Below are positions 1 to 6,445 of a stretch of 7,981 nucleotides of DNA, one piece after another. A program made the position numbers and the translations under genes. Source of the stretch: Bordetella sp. (GTDB taxonomy: Bacteria; Pseudomonadota; Gammaproteobacteria; Burkholderiales; Burkholderiaceae_B). The first letter of the stretch is position 1; each line of letters begins with the position of its first letter. Under the pieces are notes generated by a model that made no database searches, was not told the DNA's origin, and saw only the letters and a list, made by a program, of their open reading frames with translations. The DNA lies in assembly GCA_027450125.1 (NCBI GenBank), contig DAIDKG010000347.1:1-7981 (forward strand), written 5' to 3'.

Positions 1-1508
1 TTCGCCGGCCGTGGCTGATCGCGCCCGGCCTGCTCGTGCTCGCCCTCGCAGGCTACGGCGCCTACCATCACGTGGGCACCGGCTTCCTGCCCAGGATGGA
101 CGAGGGCGGATTCGTGCTGGACTACAACACCGCGCCTGGCACTTCCCTGGGCGAGACCAATCGGGAGTTGCAGCAGGTCGAGGCCATACTCAAGAAAAAT
201 CCTTACGTGGACACGTTTTCCCGCCGCACCGGCGGCGGCCTGGGCGGCGACCTGACCGAAACCTACCAGGGGGACTTTTTCGTCCATCTCGTGGACGCTT
301 CGAAGCGGCCCGACATATGGAAAATCATGGACGATATTTCCCGCCGCATCACCCAGCGCGTTCCCGGCATCAGTTTCGATGCGCATCAGCTGATGAACGA
401 CATGATCGGCGACATGGTGGGGCGCCGCCAGCCTGTCGTGATCCAGCTCAGCGCAAAGAACCCGGGTGACCTGGGCGCGGCCGCCCGGCACGTGGCCGAC
501 GCGATCGCCAAGGTGCCGGGTGTCGAGCCCGCTTCGGTCGACGACGGCGTCGTGCCGGCGGGTGACGCCCTGGAGATCCGCGTCGATCCGGCGGCGGCCG
601 CGCTCGAGGGCATGACCCCGGCATCGGTCAGGGACCAGGTCTACCATTACCTGAACGGCAAGGTCGTCACCCATTTCCTGGGCAAGACCCAGGACATCGG
701 GGTGCGGCTCTGGCTCCAGTCGCCCCATAAGCCGATCTACCGGGATCAGCTCGGCAGCCTGCCGATCGCCGCCCCGGACGGCCGGATCTTTTCCCTCGGA
801 ACCGTGGCGACGATACGTTTCGTCTCCGGCCAGCCCCAGCTTACCCGCGACAACCTGAGGCAGATCGTGGCCGTCACCGCGCAGATCAGCGGTTCCCACG
901 ACCTGGGTTCGACCATTGCCGCGGTCAGGCGCGCGCTGGACCGGCCCGGTGTCGTTCCCGCCGGTGTTACCTACACCTTCGGCGGCGCCTACCAGCAGCA
1001 GCAGATGGCGGCTCGAGGCATGGTCAAGGTTTTCGGCGCCGCCGTGGCGGCCGAGATCGTGCTGCTGCTGTTTTTGTACCGTGCGGCGATCATTCCCTTG
1101 GTGATCGTGGCCATGTCGCTGGTGTCGACGGGCGCGGTATTCCTGGGCCTGTGGCTCACCGGGGTCGAACTCAACATCACCGCGATGATGGGCATGGTCA
1201 TGATCGTCGGCATTGCGACCGAGATGTCGATCTTTCTCGTGTCGGAATATCAAATGCTGCGCGAGACCATGGCGCCGCGCAGCGCGCTGCGCGAGGCCGC
1301 GCTCAATCGCCTGCGTCCCATCATGATGAGCACGCTCGCCATGATCCTGGCGCTGGTGCCGCTCGGCGCCGCGATCAGCGGGTCCGGGGACCAGATGCTG
1401 CAACCGCTGGCGATCGCCATCATCGCGGGCGCGGTCGTGCAGCTGCCTCTGGTATTGTTGGTGATGCCCGTGCTGATCGGCCTCGGGGCGGGCCGGCGCG
1501 CGGGCTGA
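1..1508 (+). CDS. RND efflux permease, CzcA/CusA-like (HME-type), C-terminal half, 5' truncated
   Basis: The frame is open from the left edge (first full codon at base 3) to TGA at 1506-1508, about 501 residues. The family is usually about 1,030-1,060 residues, so this is the second half. The visible part opens with a hydrophobic segment matching TM7 (about bases 3-70). It continues with the HME-like porter-domain entry GTGFLPRMDEGG, then a large periplasmic domain (about bases 110-1000). It ends with five hydrophobic segments matching TM8-TM12 (about 1020-1500). These inner-membrane permeases exchange protons for substrate and work with a periplasmic adaptor and an outer-membrane channel to export metal ions or other toxic compounds. 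An acidic residue in TM10 (GIATEMS, Glu codon 1221-1223) resembles the relay glutamate of CusA. The substrate cannot be told from this half, and a drug-type RND is the alternative. The start, adaptor and regulator genes lie off the left edge if present. Confidence 0.88.
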   Translation, partial: RRPWLIAPGLLVLALAGYGAYHHVGTGFLPRMDEGGFVLDYNTAPGTSLGETNRELQQVEAILKKNPYVDTFSRRTGGGLGGDLTETYQGDFFVHLVDASKRPDIWKIMDDISRRITQRVPGISFDAHQLMNDMIGDMVGRRQPVVIQLSAKNPGDLGAAARHVADAIAKVPGVEPASVDDGVVPAGDALEIRVDPAAAALEGMTPASVRDQVYHYLNGKVVTHFLGKTQDIGVRLWLQSPHKPIYRDQLGSLPIAAPDGRIFSLGTVATIRFVSGQPQLTRDNLRQIVAVTAQISGSHDLGSTIAAVRRALDRPGVVPAGVTYTFGGAYQQQQMAARGMVKVFGAAVAAEIVLLLFLYRAAIIPLVIVAMSLVSTGAVFLGLWLTGVELNITAMMGMVMIVGIATEMSIFLVSEYQMLRETMAPRSALREAALNRLRPIMMSTLAMILALVPLGAAISGSGDQMLQPLAIAIIAGAVVQLPLVLLVMPVLIGLGAGRRAG

Positions 1509-1516
1509 GCGCGCTG

Positions 1517-1532
1517 CGGCCCCTGCGGGCCG
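1517..1532 (+). other. GC stem-loop just after the RND gene
   Basis: The arms CGGCCC and GGGCCG form a perfect 6-base-pair stem closed by a CTGC tetraloop, starting nine bases after the RND stop codon. No run of T follows, so it is not a canonical intrinsic terminator. It could stabilise the 3' end of the RND transcript or help termination by another route. Confidence 0.45.
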
Positions 1533-1538
1533 GGCGCG

Positions 1539-1548
1539 TGACGCGTCA
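1539..1548. promoter_or_regulatory. 10-base perfect palindrome TGACGCGTCA
   Basis: TGACGCGTCA reads the same on both strands and is immediately followed by a second short palindrome, ATGTACAT (1548-1555). It lies between the RND stop and the nuo promoter region. It could be a binding site for a dimeric regulator, but short GC-rich palindromes also arise by chance. No promoter elements are evident beside it, so the call is weak. Confidence 0.2.
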
Positions 1549-1585
1549 TGTACATTATCGGGCGGCGCAACGCCGTTCCTGCCGG

Positions 1586-1610
1586 CGGCGAGGCGGTTGC
1601 GGCCTCGCCG
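1586..1610 (+). other. Strong 9-base-pair stem-loop between the RND gene and nuoA
   Basis: The arms CGGCGAGGC (1586-1594) and GCCTCGCCG (1602-1610) are perfectly complementary around the 7-base loop GGTTGCG. A smaller possible stem, CGGCG/CGCCG (1560-1564 with 1571-1575), sits just upstream. No T-tract follows on either strand, so a classic intrinsic terminator is not shown. By position it may end or protect the RND transcript and insulate nuo from it. Confidence 0.5.
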
Positions 1611-1640
1611 TATGAGCTCGGCGTGTGAAAATGTAAGCCA

Positions 1641-1666
1641 AGTCAGCCGGACGTAACCGGCTAACT
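1641..1666. promoter_or_regulatory. Inverted repeat at the putative nuo promoter (candidate operator)
   Basis: Left arm AGTCAGCCGG (1641-1650) and right arm CCGGCTAACT (1657-1666) are inverted repeats matching at 9 of 10 positions, separated by ACGTAA. The inner six bases of each arm are perfect (AGCCGG/CCGGCT). The element sits where a -35 box would be expected for the extended -10 that follows, and its last base overlaps the TG of that element. No good TTGACA-like sequence is present. This fits a site for a dimeric activator or repressor, or an RNA hairpin if transcription starts further upstream. The regulator is not identifiable. Confidence 0.45.
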
Positions 1667-1674
1667 GCTACACT
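1666..1674 (+). promoter_or_regulatory. Putative extended -10 promoter element for the nuo operon
   Basis: TGC followed by TACACT gives a TGn extended -10 (TG at 1666-1667, hexamer 1669-1674), in the least GC-rich part of the gap before nuoA. A start around base 1681 would leave a 5' leader of about 26 bases. A matching -35 box is not apparent, consistent with an extended -10 or activator-dependent promoter. This is sequence inference only. Confidence 0.4.
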
Positions 1675-1706
1675 ATATCGGTTTGTGCATTGACGATGGA
1701 CGCCCA

Positions 1707-2066
1707 ATGAACCTGCAACAGTATTTCCCAGTCCTGCTGTTTATCCTGGTAGCAACCCTGATCGGGTTTGCGCTGATTACGGCGGGTTCCCTGATCGGCC
1801 CCAAGCGTCCCTACGCGGAAAAGCTCTCCCCCTACGAGTGCGGTTTCGAGGCCTTTGAAGACGCCCGGATGAAGTTCGACGTGCGCTACTACCTGGTGGC
1901 CATCCTCTTCATCCTCTTCGATCTGGAAATCGCCTTTCTCTTTCCCTGGGCCATCGCCCAGGGCACGCTGGGCCTCGTCGGCTTCTGGACCGTCATGGTC
2001 TTCCTGGCCGTGCTGACGGTCGGCTTCATCTACGAATGGAAAAAGGGCGCGCTGGACTGGGAATGA
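1707..2066 (+). CDS. nuoA: NADH-quinone oxidoreductase subunit A (complex I)
   Basis: This is a 119-residue protein, the normal length for NuoA (ND3 homologue), a membrane subunit at the junction between the peripheral and membrane arms near the quinone cavity. Three transmembrane segments are visible at about residues 7-29, 61-82 and 88-109. The loop between TM1 and TM2 carries YECG (Cys45), equivalent to the ND3 loop cysteine used as a marker of the active/deactive transition. TM2 has the conserved acidic pair in FDLEIAF (Asp72, Glu74) of the proton path. ATG at 1707 ([10 protein letters not shown]) fits the family N-terminus. An in-frame TTG at 1683 would add eight atypical residues and is not preferred. 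The ribosome site is weak (GATGGA, 1695-1700). It is the first gene of the nuo operon. Confidence 0.97.
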   Translation: MNLQQYFPVLLFILVATLIGFALITAGSLIGPKRPYAEKLSPYECGFEAFEDARMKFDVRYYLVAILFILFDLEIAFLFPWAIAQGTLGLVGFWTVMVFLAVLTVGFIYEWKKGALDWE

Positions 2067-2075
2067 CCGGCGCAT

Positions 2076-2093
2076 CCGGGGCATAGCCCCCGG
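2076..2093 (+). other. Stem-loop in the nuoA-nuoB gap
   Basis: CCGGGG (2076-2081) pairs with CCCCGG (2088-2093). An alternative register pairs GGGGC with GCCCC around the loop ATA. It lies ten bases after the nuoA stop and has no following T-tract. A role in mRNA processing, stability or partial termination between nuoA and nuoB is possible but unproven. Confidence 0.4.
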
Positions 2094-2137
2094 CTGCCCG
2101 CGACACCCCGTTCCTGCACCCCAAGTCGAGAACTACC

Positions 2138-2614
2138 ATGGCTATAGACGGCATTCTCAAGCAAGGCTTCATCACCACCAGCGCCGATAAATTCATCAAC
2201 TGGGCCAAGACCGGCTCGATGTGGCCCATGACCTTCGGCCTGGCCTGTTGCGCGGTCGAAATGATGCACGCCGGCGCGGCGCGCTACGACCTGGACCAGT
2301 TCGGCATCGTGTTCCGCCCCAGCCCGCGCCAGTCCGACCTGATGATCGTGGCCGGCACGCTGTGCAACAAGATGGCGCCGGCGCTGCGCAAGGTCTACGA
2401 CCAGATGCCCGAACCGCGCTGGGTGGTTTCCATGGGCTCCTGCGCCAACGGCGGCGGCTACTACCACTATTCGTATTCGGTGGTCCGCGGCTGCGACCGC
2501 ATCGTGCCGGTCGATGTCTACGTGCCGGGCTGTCCGCCCACCGCCGAGGCGCTGGTCTATGGTCTGCTGCAAATGCAGAACAAGATTCGCCTGACCAACA
2601 CCATTGCGCGCTGA
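2138..2614 (+). CDS. nuoB: NADH-quinone oxidoreductase subunit B, carries Fe-S cluster N2
   Basis: This is a 158-residue protein of normal NuoB length (PSST/NDUFS7 homologue). It holds the terminal [4Fe-4S] cluster N2, which reduces quinone at the interface with NuoD. The four cluster cysteines are visible: the adjacent pair Cys37-Cys38 in [10 protein letters not shown], Cys102 in [10 protein letters not shown], and Cys132 in [11 protein letters not shown]. The ATG at 2138 gives the expected N-terminus, [10 protein letters not shown]. No clear Shine-Dalgarno sequence precedes it; the upstream bases GAACTAC recur before nuoD. It follows nuoA after 71 bases and precedes nuoC by 6. Two of the N2 cysteines being adjacent is the family norm. 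The call is very secure. Confidence 0.98.
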   Translation: MAIDGILKQGFITTSADKFINWAKTGSMWPMTFGLACCAVEMMHAGAARYDLDQFGIVFRPSPRQSDLMIVAGTLCNKMAPALRKVYDQMPEPRWVVSMGSCANGGGYYHYSYSVVRGCDRIVPVDVYVPGCPPTAEALVYGLLQMQNKIRLTNTIAR

Positions 2615-2620
2615 ACACCC

Positions 2621-3247
2621 ATGACGACCAGGCTCGAAACCCTGAAATCCAAGCTGCAGGCCGCTTTCGGCGAAAATGCGGCGATCACCGAAGCTTTCGG
2701 CGAAATCACCCTCGAAGTCGCCGCGGACCAGTGGCTCGCGACGGCCAACCGCCTGCGCACCGACGCCGACCTGCGCTTCGACTCCTGCATCGACCTGTGC
2801 GGCGTCGACTACCTCACCTACGGCAACGCCACGCGCGCCGAGCCCGAAGGGCAGGGCGCCGGCCGTTTTCCCGGCCGCTATGCCGTCGTGACGCACCTGT
2901 TGTCGTTCGAGCACAACTGGCGCCTGCGCCTGCGCACTTGGGCGCCCGATGACGAGTTCCCGCTGGTGGCTTCGCTCATGGAATGCTGGCCCAGCGTGAA
3001 CTGGTTCGAGCGCGAGGCCTTCGACCTGTACGGCATCGTCTTCGAAGGCCACCCCGACCTGCGTCGCATCCTGACCGACTACGGTTTCATCGGCCATCCC
3101 TTCCGCAAGGATTTCCCGCTGTCCGGCACGGTGGAAATGCGCTACGACGGCGAGCAGCGGCGCGTCGTCTACCAGCCCGTCACCATCGACCCGCGCGAAA
3201 TCACGCCGCGCGTCGTGCGCGAAGACACCTACGGCATGGGGCGCTGA
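2621..3247 (+). CDS. nuoC: NADH-quinone oxidoreductase subunit C (30 kDa subunit)
   Basis: This 208-residue protein is the stand-alone NuoC (NDUFS3 homologue) of the peripheral arm. It packs against NuoD and NuoB and carries no cofactor. The family signature is clear at about residues 129-140 ([12 protein letters not shown]), followed by the conserved [16 protein letters not shown] and HPFRKDFPL (about 141-167). The N-terminal alpha/beta domain includes [11 protein letters not shown] at 55-65. It is separate from nuoD, unlike the fused nuoCD gene of E. coli, which fits a betaproteobacterium. It starts 6 bases after the nuoB stop with no recognisable Shine-Dalgarno sequence, so it is probably translated by coupling to nuoB. 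It ends 13 bases before nuoD. Confidence 0.97.
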   Translation: MTTRLETLKSKLQAAFGENAAITEAFGEITLEVAADQWLATANRLRTDADLRFDSCIDLCGVDYLTYGNATRAEPEGQGAGRFPGRYAVVTHLLSFEHNWRLRLRTWAPDDEFPLVASLMECWPSVNWFEREAFDLYGIVFEGHPDLRRILTDYGFIGHPFRKDFPLSGTVEMRYDGEQRRVVYQPVTIDPREITPRVVREDTYGMGR

Positions 3248-3260
3248 CTGGCGAACTACT

Positions 3261-4517
3261 ATGGCAGAAATCAAGAACTACACGCTCAACTTCGGCCCGC
3301 AACACCCGTCCGCGCACGGTGTGCTGCGCCTGGTGCTCGAACTGGACGGCGAAGTCATCCAGCGCGCCGATCCGCACATCGGCCTGCTGCACCGCGCCAC
3401 CGAAAAGCTGGCCGAGCACAAGACCTACCTGCAGGCGCTGCCCTACATGGACCGCCTGGACTACGTCTCGATGATGTGCAACGAGCACGCCTACGTCATG
3501 GCCATCGAAAGGCTGCTGGGCGTCGAGGTGCCGCTGCGCGCGCAGTACATCCGAGTGATGTTCGACGAAATTACTCGCATCCTGAACCACCTGATGTCGG
3601 TGGGATCGCATGCGCTCGACGTGGGCGCCATGGCGGTGTTCCTGTATGCCTTCCGCGAGCGCGAAGACCTGATGGACTGCTACGAAGCGGTTTCGGGCGC
3701 GCGCATGCACGCGGCCTATTACCGCCCGGGCGGCGTCTACCGCGACCTGCCCGACACCATGGCCCAGTTCCAGGCCGGCAAATACCATCGCAGCGAAAAG
3801 GACATCAAGGCGTTCAATCACGCCCGTTCCGGCTCGCTGCTCGATTTCATCGAAGACTTCACCAACCGCTTCCCGGCCTGCGTCGACGAATACGAGACGC
3901 TGCTCACCGACAACCGCATCTGGAAGCAGCGCCTGGTGGGCATCGGCGTGGTCGATCCCGATCGGGCCAAGGCGCTCGGTTTCACCGGTCCCATGCTGCG
4001 CGGTTCGGGCATCGCCTGGGATACCCGCAAGACCCAGCCCTACGAAGTCTACGACCTGCTGGACTTCGACATACCGGTCGGCGTGAACGGCGACTGCTAC
4101 GACCGCTACCTGGTTCGCGTGGCTGAAATGCGCCAGAGCAACCGCATCATCCGCCAGTGCGTGGAGTGGCTGCGCAACAACCCCGGCCCGGTGATGAGCG
4201 ACAACCACAAGGTTGCGCCGCCCAATCGCGTGGGCATGAAGACCAATATGGAAGAGCTGATCCACCACTTCAAGCTCTTTACCGAAGGCTTTCACGTGCC
4301 CCCGGGCGAAGTGTTCTCGACGGTCGAGCATCCCAAGGGCGAGTTCGGCGTGTACATGGTGTCCGACGGCGCCAACAAGCCGTACCGCCTGAAGATCCGC
4401 GCGCCTGGCTTTGCCCACTTGCAATCGCTCGATGAAATGACCCGCGGCCACATGATCGCCGACGCGGTCACCATCATCGGCACGCAGGACATCGTTTTCG
4501 GCGAGGTCGATCGCTGA
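3261..4517 (+). CDS. nuoD: NADH-quinone oxidoreductase subunit D (49 kDa subunit), quinone-site subunit
   Basis: This 418-residue protein has the full length of stand-alone NuoD (NDUFS2 homologue). With NuoB it forms the quinone-binding pocket; it is related to the large subunit of [NiFe] hydrogenases but has no metal ligands. The N-terminal [13 protein letters not shown] contains His19, and LDY in the next conserved block contains Tyr68. By offset these correspond to the quinone-ligating His38 and Tyr87 of Thermus Nqo4. Other family blocks include [10 protein letters not shown] (41-50), [15 protein letters not shown] (106-120) and the C-terminal ending DIVFGEVDR. The ATG at 3261 follows the bases GAACTACT, nearly identical to the leader of nuoB, with only a weak purine-rich ribosome site. 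The stop codon falls within an inverted repeat. Confidence 0.98.
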   Translation: MAEIKNYTLNFGPQHPSAHGVLRLVLELDGEVIQRADPHIGLLHRATEKLAEHKTYLQALPYMDRLDYVSMMCNEHAYVMAIERLLGVEVPLRAQYIRVMFDEITRILNHLMSVGSHALDVGAMAVFLYAFREREDLMDCYEAVSGARMHAAYYRPGGVYRDLPDTMAQFQAGKYHRSEKDIKAFNHARSGSLLDFIEDFTNRFPACVDEYETLLTDNRIWKQRLVGIGVVDPDRAKALGFTGPMLRGSGIAWDTRKTQPYEVYDLLDFDIPVGVNGDCYDRYLVRVAEMRQSNRIIRQCVEWLRNNPGPVMSDNHKVAPPNRVGMKTNMEELIHHFKLFTEGFHVPPGEVFSTVEHPKGEFGVYMVSDGANKPYRLKIRAPGFAHLQSLDEMTRGHMIADAVTIIGTQDIVFGEVDR

Positions 4518-4533
4518 GCCGCATTCGGGCTCA
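4515..4533 (+). other. Inverted repeat overlapping the nuoD stop codon
   Basis: TGAGCC (4515-4520) and GGCTCA (4528-4533) form a perfect 6-base stem around the loop GCATTCG. The left arm begins with the nuoD TGA codon. No T-run follows, so this is not a classic terminator. It lies in the 60-base gap before nuoE and could influence mRNA decay or ribosome release. Confidence 0.35.
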
Positions 4534-4577
4534 CTTCGCTCGGTCATCGATCCCGCACCCATCCGGATTCCCCAACT

Positions 4578-5069
4578 ATGCTGCTTTCCGCACAGGCCTA
4601 TCAGAAAATCGATCGGGAACTCGCCAAGTTCCCGGCCGACCAGCGGCAGTCCGCCATCATGGCCGCGCTTGCCATCGCGCAAGACGAAAAGGGCTGGCTG
4701 TCTCCCGACATCCTCGAAGACGTGGCGAAGTACATCGGCGTGGAGCCGATCGCCGTGCAGGAAGTCGCCACCTTCTACAACATGTTCGACGTCGCGCCGG
4801 TGGGCAAGCACAAGATCTCGGTGTGCACCAACCTGCCCTGCGCGCTGCGCTCGGGCGAGCGCGCCGGCGACTACCTCAAGCGCAAGCTGGGCATCGACTA
4901 CCGCGAAACCACGGCCGACGGCCAGTTCACGCTGGTCGAAGGCGAATGCATGGGCGCCTGCGGCGATGCGCCGGTGCTGCTGGTCAACAACAAGCATATG
5001 TGCGTGCAGATGACTGAAGAAAGGCTCGATGCGCTGGTCGACGCGCTCAAGAAAGGGGAGGCCGCATGA
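4578..5069 (+). CDS. nuoE: NADH-quinone oxidoreductase subunit E (24 kDa subunit), [2Fe-2S] cluster N1a
   Basis: This 163-residue thioredoxin-fold ferredoxin subunit (NDUFV2 homologue) sits next to the FMN subunit NuoF in the NADH-oxidising arm. The [2Fe-2S] ligands are visible as Cys83-x4-Cys88 in [10 protein letters not shown] and Cys124-x3-Cys128 in [11 protein letters not shown], the standard NuoE spacing. The helical N-terminal region includes the conserved [11 protein letters not shown] (60-70). The length is typical. The ATG at 4578 gives [12 protein letters not shown], with no clear Shine-Dalgarno sequence upstream. It follows nuoD after 60 bases containing a stem-loop. Its stop overlaps the nuoF start by four bases (ATGA), indicating translational coupling of the two partner subunits. 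Confidence 0.97.
   Translation: MLLSAQAYQKIDRELAKFPADQRQSAIMAALAIAQDEKGWLSPDILEDVAKYIGVEPIAVQEVATFYNMFDVAPVGKHKISVCTNLPCALRSGERAGDYLKRKLGIDYRETTADGQFTLVEGECMGACGDAPVLLVNNKHMCVQMTEERLDALVDALKKGEAA
5055..5061 (+). promoter_or_regulatory. Strong ribosome binding site of nuoF inside the end of nuoE
   Basis: GGGGAGG ends four bases before the nuoF ATG at 5066 and lies within the last codons of nuoE. It is the strongest Shine-Dalgarno match in the window and fixes the nuoF start at the ATGA overlap rather than at the later in-frame methionine (residue 25). Confidence 0.75.
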
Positions 5070-6430
5070 GCGCCCTGTACCAATCCCTGTCGCACGGACT
5101 GCACGCCACGCCGCACGGCACCGGCCTGGCCGACTCGATGGCGCTGCACGGCCGGCACATCAAACCGCAGATCATGGCTGACGTCGATGGCGAGAACTGG
5201 CGCCTGGCCGACTACGTCAAGCGCGGCGGCTACGAAGCCCTGCGCAAGATCCTGACCACGGGCATGAAGCCCGAGGACGTGATCGCCGAAGTCAAGACCT
5301 CGGCCCTGCGCGGCCGCGGCGGCGCCGGCTTCCCGACCGGCCTGAAGTGGAGCTTCATGCCGCGCACCTTTCCGGGCCAGAAGTACCTGGTCTGCAACTC
5401 CGACGAAGGCGAGCCCGGCACGTTCAAGGATCGCGACATCCTGCGCTTCAATCCGCATATCGTGATCGAAGGCATGGCCATCGCGGCCTACGCCATGGGC
5501 ATCACCGTCGGCTACAACTACATCCACGGCGAAATCTTCGAGGTGTACGAACGCTTCGAAGAGGCGCTGGAAGAAGCGCGCGCCGCGGGCTTCCTGGGCG
5601 ACAAGATCCTGGGCTCGGAATTCAATTTCCAGCTGCATGCCTTCCATGGCTACGGCGCCTACATCTGCGGCGAAGAAACCGCGCTGCTCGAATCGCTCGA
5701 AGGCAAGAAGGGCCAACCGCGCTTCAAGCCGCCGTTCCCGGCGAGCTTCGGCCTGTATGGCAAGCCCACCACGATCAACAACACCGAAACCTTCGCGGCG
5801 GTGCCCTGGATCATCCGCAACGGCGGCCAGGCCTACCTCGAGGCCGGCAAGCCGAACAACGGCGGCACCAAGCTGTTCTCGATCACGGGCGACGTCGAGC
5901 GTCCGGGAAACTACGAGATCCCGATGGGCACACCGTTCCCCGAGCTGCTGGAACTGGCCGGCGGCATGCGCGGCGGCAAGAAGCTCAAGGCCGTGATCCC
6001 CGGCGGTTCGTCCGCGCCGGTGCTGCCCGCGGGGATCATGATGGACTGCACCATGGACTATGACTCCATCGCCAAGGCCGGCTCCATGCTCGGCTCGGGC
6101 GCGGTCATCGTCATGGACGAGACCCGCTGCATGGTCAAGTCGCTGCTGCGCCTGTCCTATTTCTACTTCGAAGAAAGCTGCGGCCAGTGCACGCCGTGCC
6201 GCGAAGGCACCGGCTGGCTCTACCGCATGGTCCACCGCATCGAGCACGGCCAGGGCCGCCAGGAAGACCTGGAACTGCTCGACAGCGTGGCCGGCAGCAT
6301 CATGGGCCGCACCATCTGCGCCCTGGGTGACGCCGCCGCCATGCCGGTGCGTGGCTTCCTCAAGCATTTCCGCGACGAATTCGCGCACCACATCGAGCAC
6401 AAGTCGTGTGTGGTTCCGCCCTATCTGTAA
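5066..6430 (+). CDS. nuoF: NADH-quinone oxidoreductase subunit F (51 kDa subunit), NADH/FMN-binding
   Basis: This 454-residue protein (NDUFV1 homologue) oxidises NADH, holds FMN and passes electrons to [4Fe-4S] cluster N3. The glycine-rich nucleotide/FMN site is at residues 81-92 ([12 protein letters not shown]), followed by [16 protein letters not shown] (108-123). [13 protein letters not shown] is at 201-213. The N3 ligands are Cys372, Cys375 and Cys378 in [12 protein letters not shown], plus Cys418 in [11 protein letters not shown]. All key residues are present and the length is normal. The start at 5066 is supported by the strong GGGGAGG site and the 4-base overlap with nuoE. It leaves a low-complexity N-terminal stretch of about 25 residues before the conserved core; Met25 is an alternative start. 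nuoG follows 15 bases after the stop. Confidence 0.98.
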   Translation: MSALYQSLSHGLHATPHGTGLADSMALHGRHIKPQIMADVDGENWRLADYVKRGGYEALRKILTTGMKPEDVIAEVKTSALRGRGGAGFPTGLKWSFMPRTFPGQKYLVCNSDEGEPGTFKDRDILRFNPHIVIEGMAIAAYAMGITVGYNYIHGEIFEVYERFEEALEEARAAGFLGDKILGSEFNFQLHAFHGYGAYICGEETALLESLEGKKGQPRFKPPFPASFGLYGKPTTINNTETFAAVPWIIRNGGQAYLEAGKPNNGGTKLFSITGDVERPGNYEIPMGTPFPELLELAGGMRGGKKLKAVIPGGSSAPVLPAGIMMDCTMDYDSIAKAGSMLGSGAVIVMDETRCMVKSLLRLSYFYFEESCGQCTPCREGTGWLYRMVHRIEHGQGRQEDLELLDSVAGSIMGRTICALGDAAAMPVRGFLKHFRDEFAHHIEHKSCVVPPYL

Positions 6431-6435
6431 GCCTC

Positions 6436-6440
6436 AGGAA
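6436..6440 (+). promoter_or_regulatory. Ribosome binding site of nuoG
   Basis: AGGAA ends five bases before the ATG at 6446, a good Shine-Dalgarno match and spacing. It supports this start for nuoG, whose first residues (MVEITVDG) also match the family. Confidence 0.6.
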
Positions 6441-6445
6441 CAGCA

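Noticed and set aside
11..469. Plus-strand overlapping frames inside the RND and nuo genes (for example 11-469, 1151-1615, 2221-2952, 2983-3474, 5347-6063, 6586-7164)
   Set aside because: They are alternative frames of confidently assigned genes, Arg/Pro/Ala-rich, without family motifs.
1586..1610. Intrinsic terminator of the RND gene
   Set aside because: The hairpin is strong but no T-rich tract follows on either strand, so it is listed as a stem-loop only.
1548..1628. 26-codon open frame in the gap before nuoA (MYIIGRRNAVPAGGEAVAAS...)
   Set aside because: No ribosome site precedes the ATG, it runs through the stem-loop, and it matches no family I recognise. It is too short to support without conservation or expression data.
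1509..1706. Possible tRNA-Leu or secG gene before nuoA, as often seen in Burkholderiales
   Set aside because: No T-arm GGTTCGA-type motif, no acceptor-stem pairing and no SecG-like reading frame are present in this gap.
1683..1706. Upstream TTG start for nuoA adding eight residues
   Set aside because: The extension (CIDDGRP) is not hydrophobic or family-like, and the inferred transcription start lies almost on it. ATG at 1707 matches the normal NuoA N-terminus and length.
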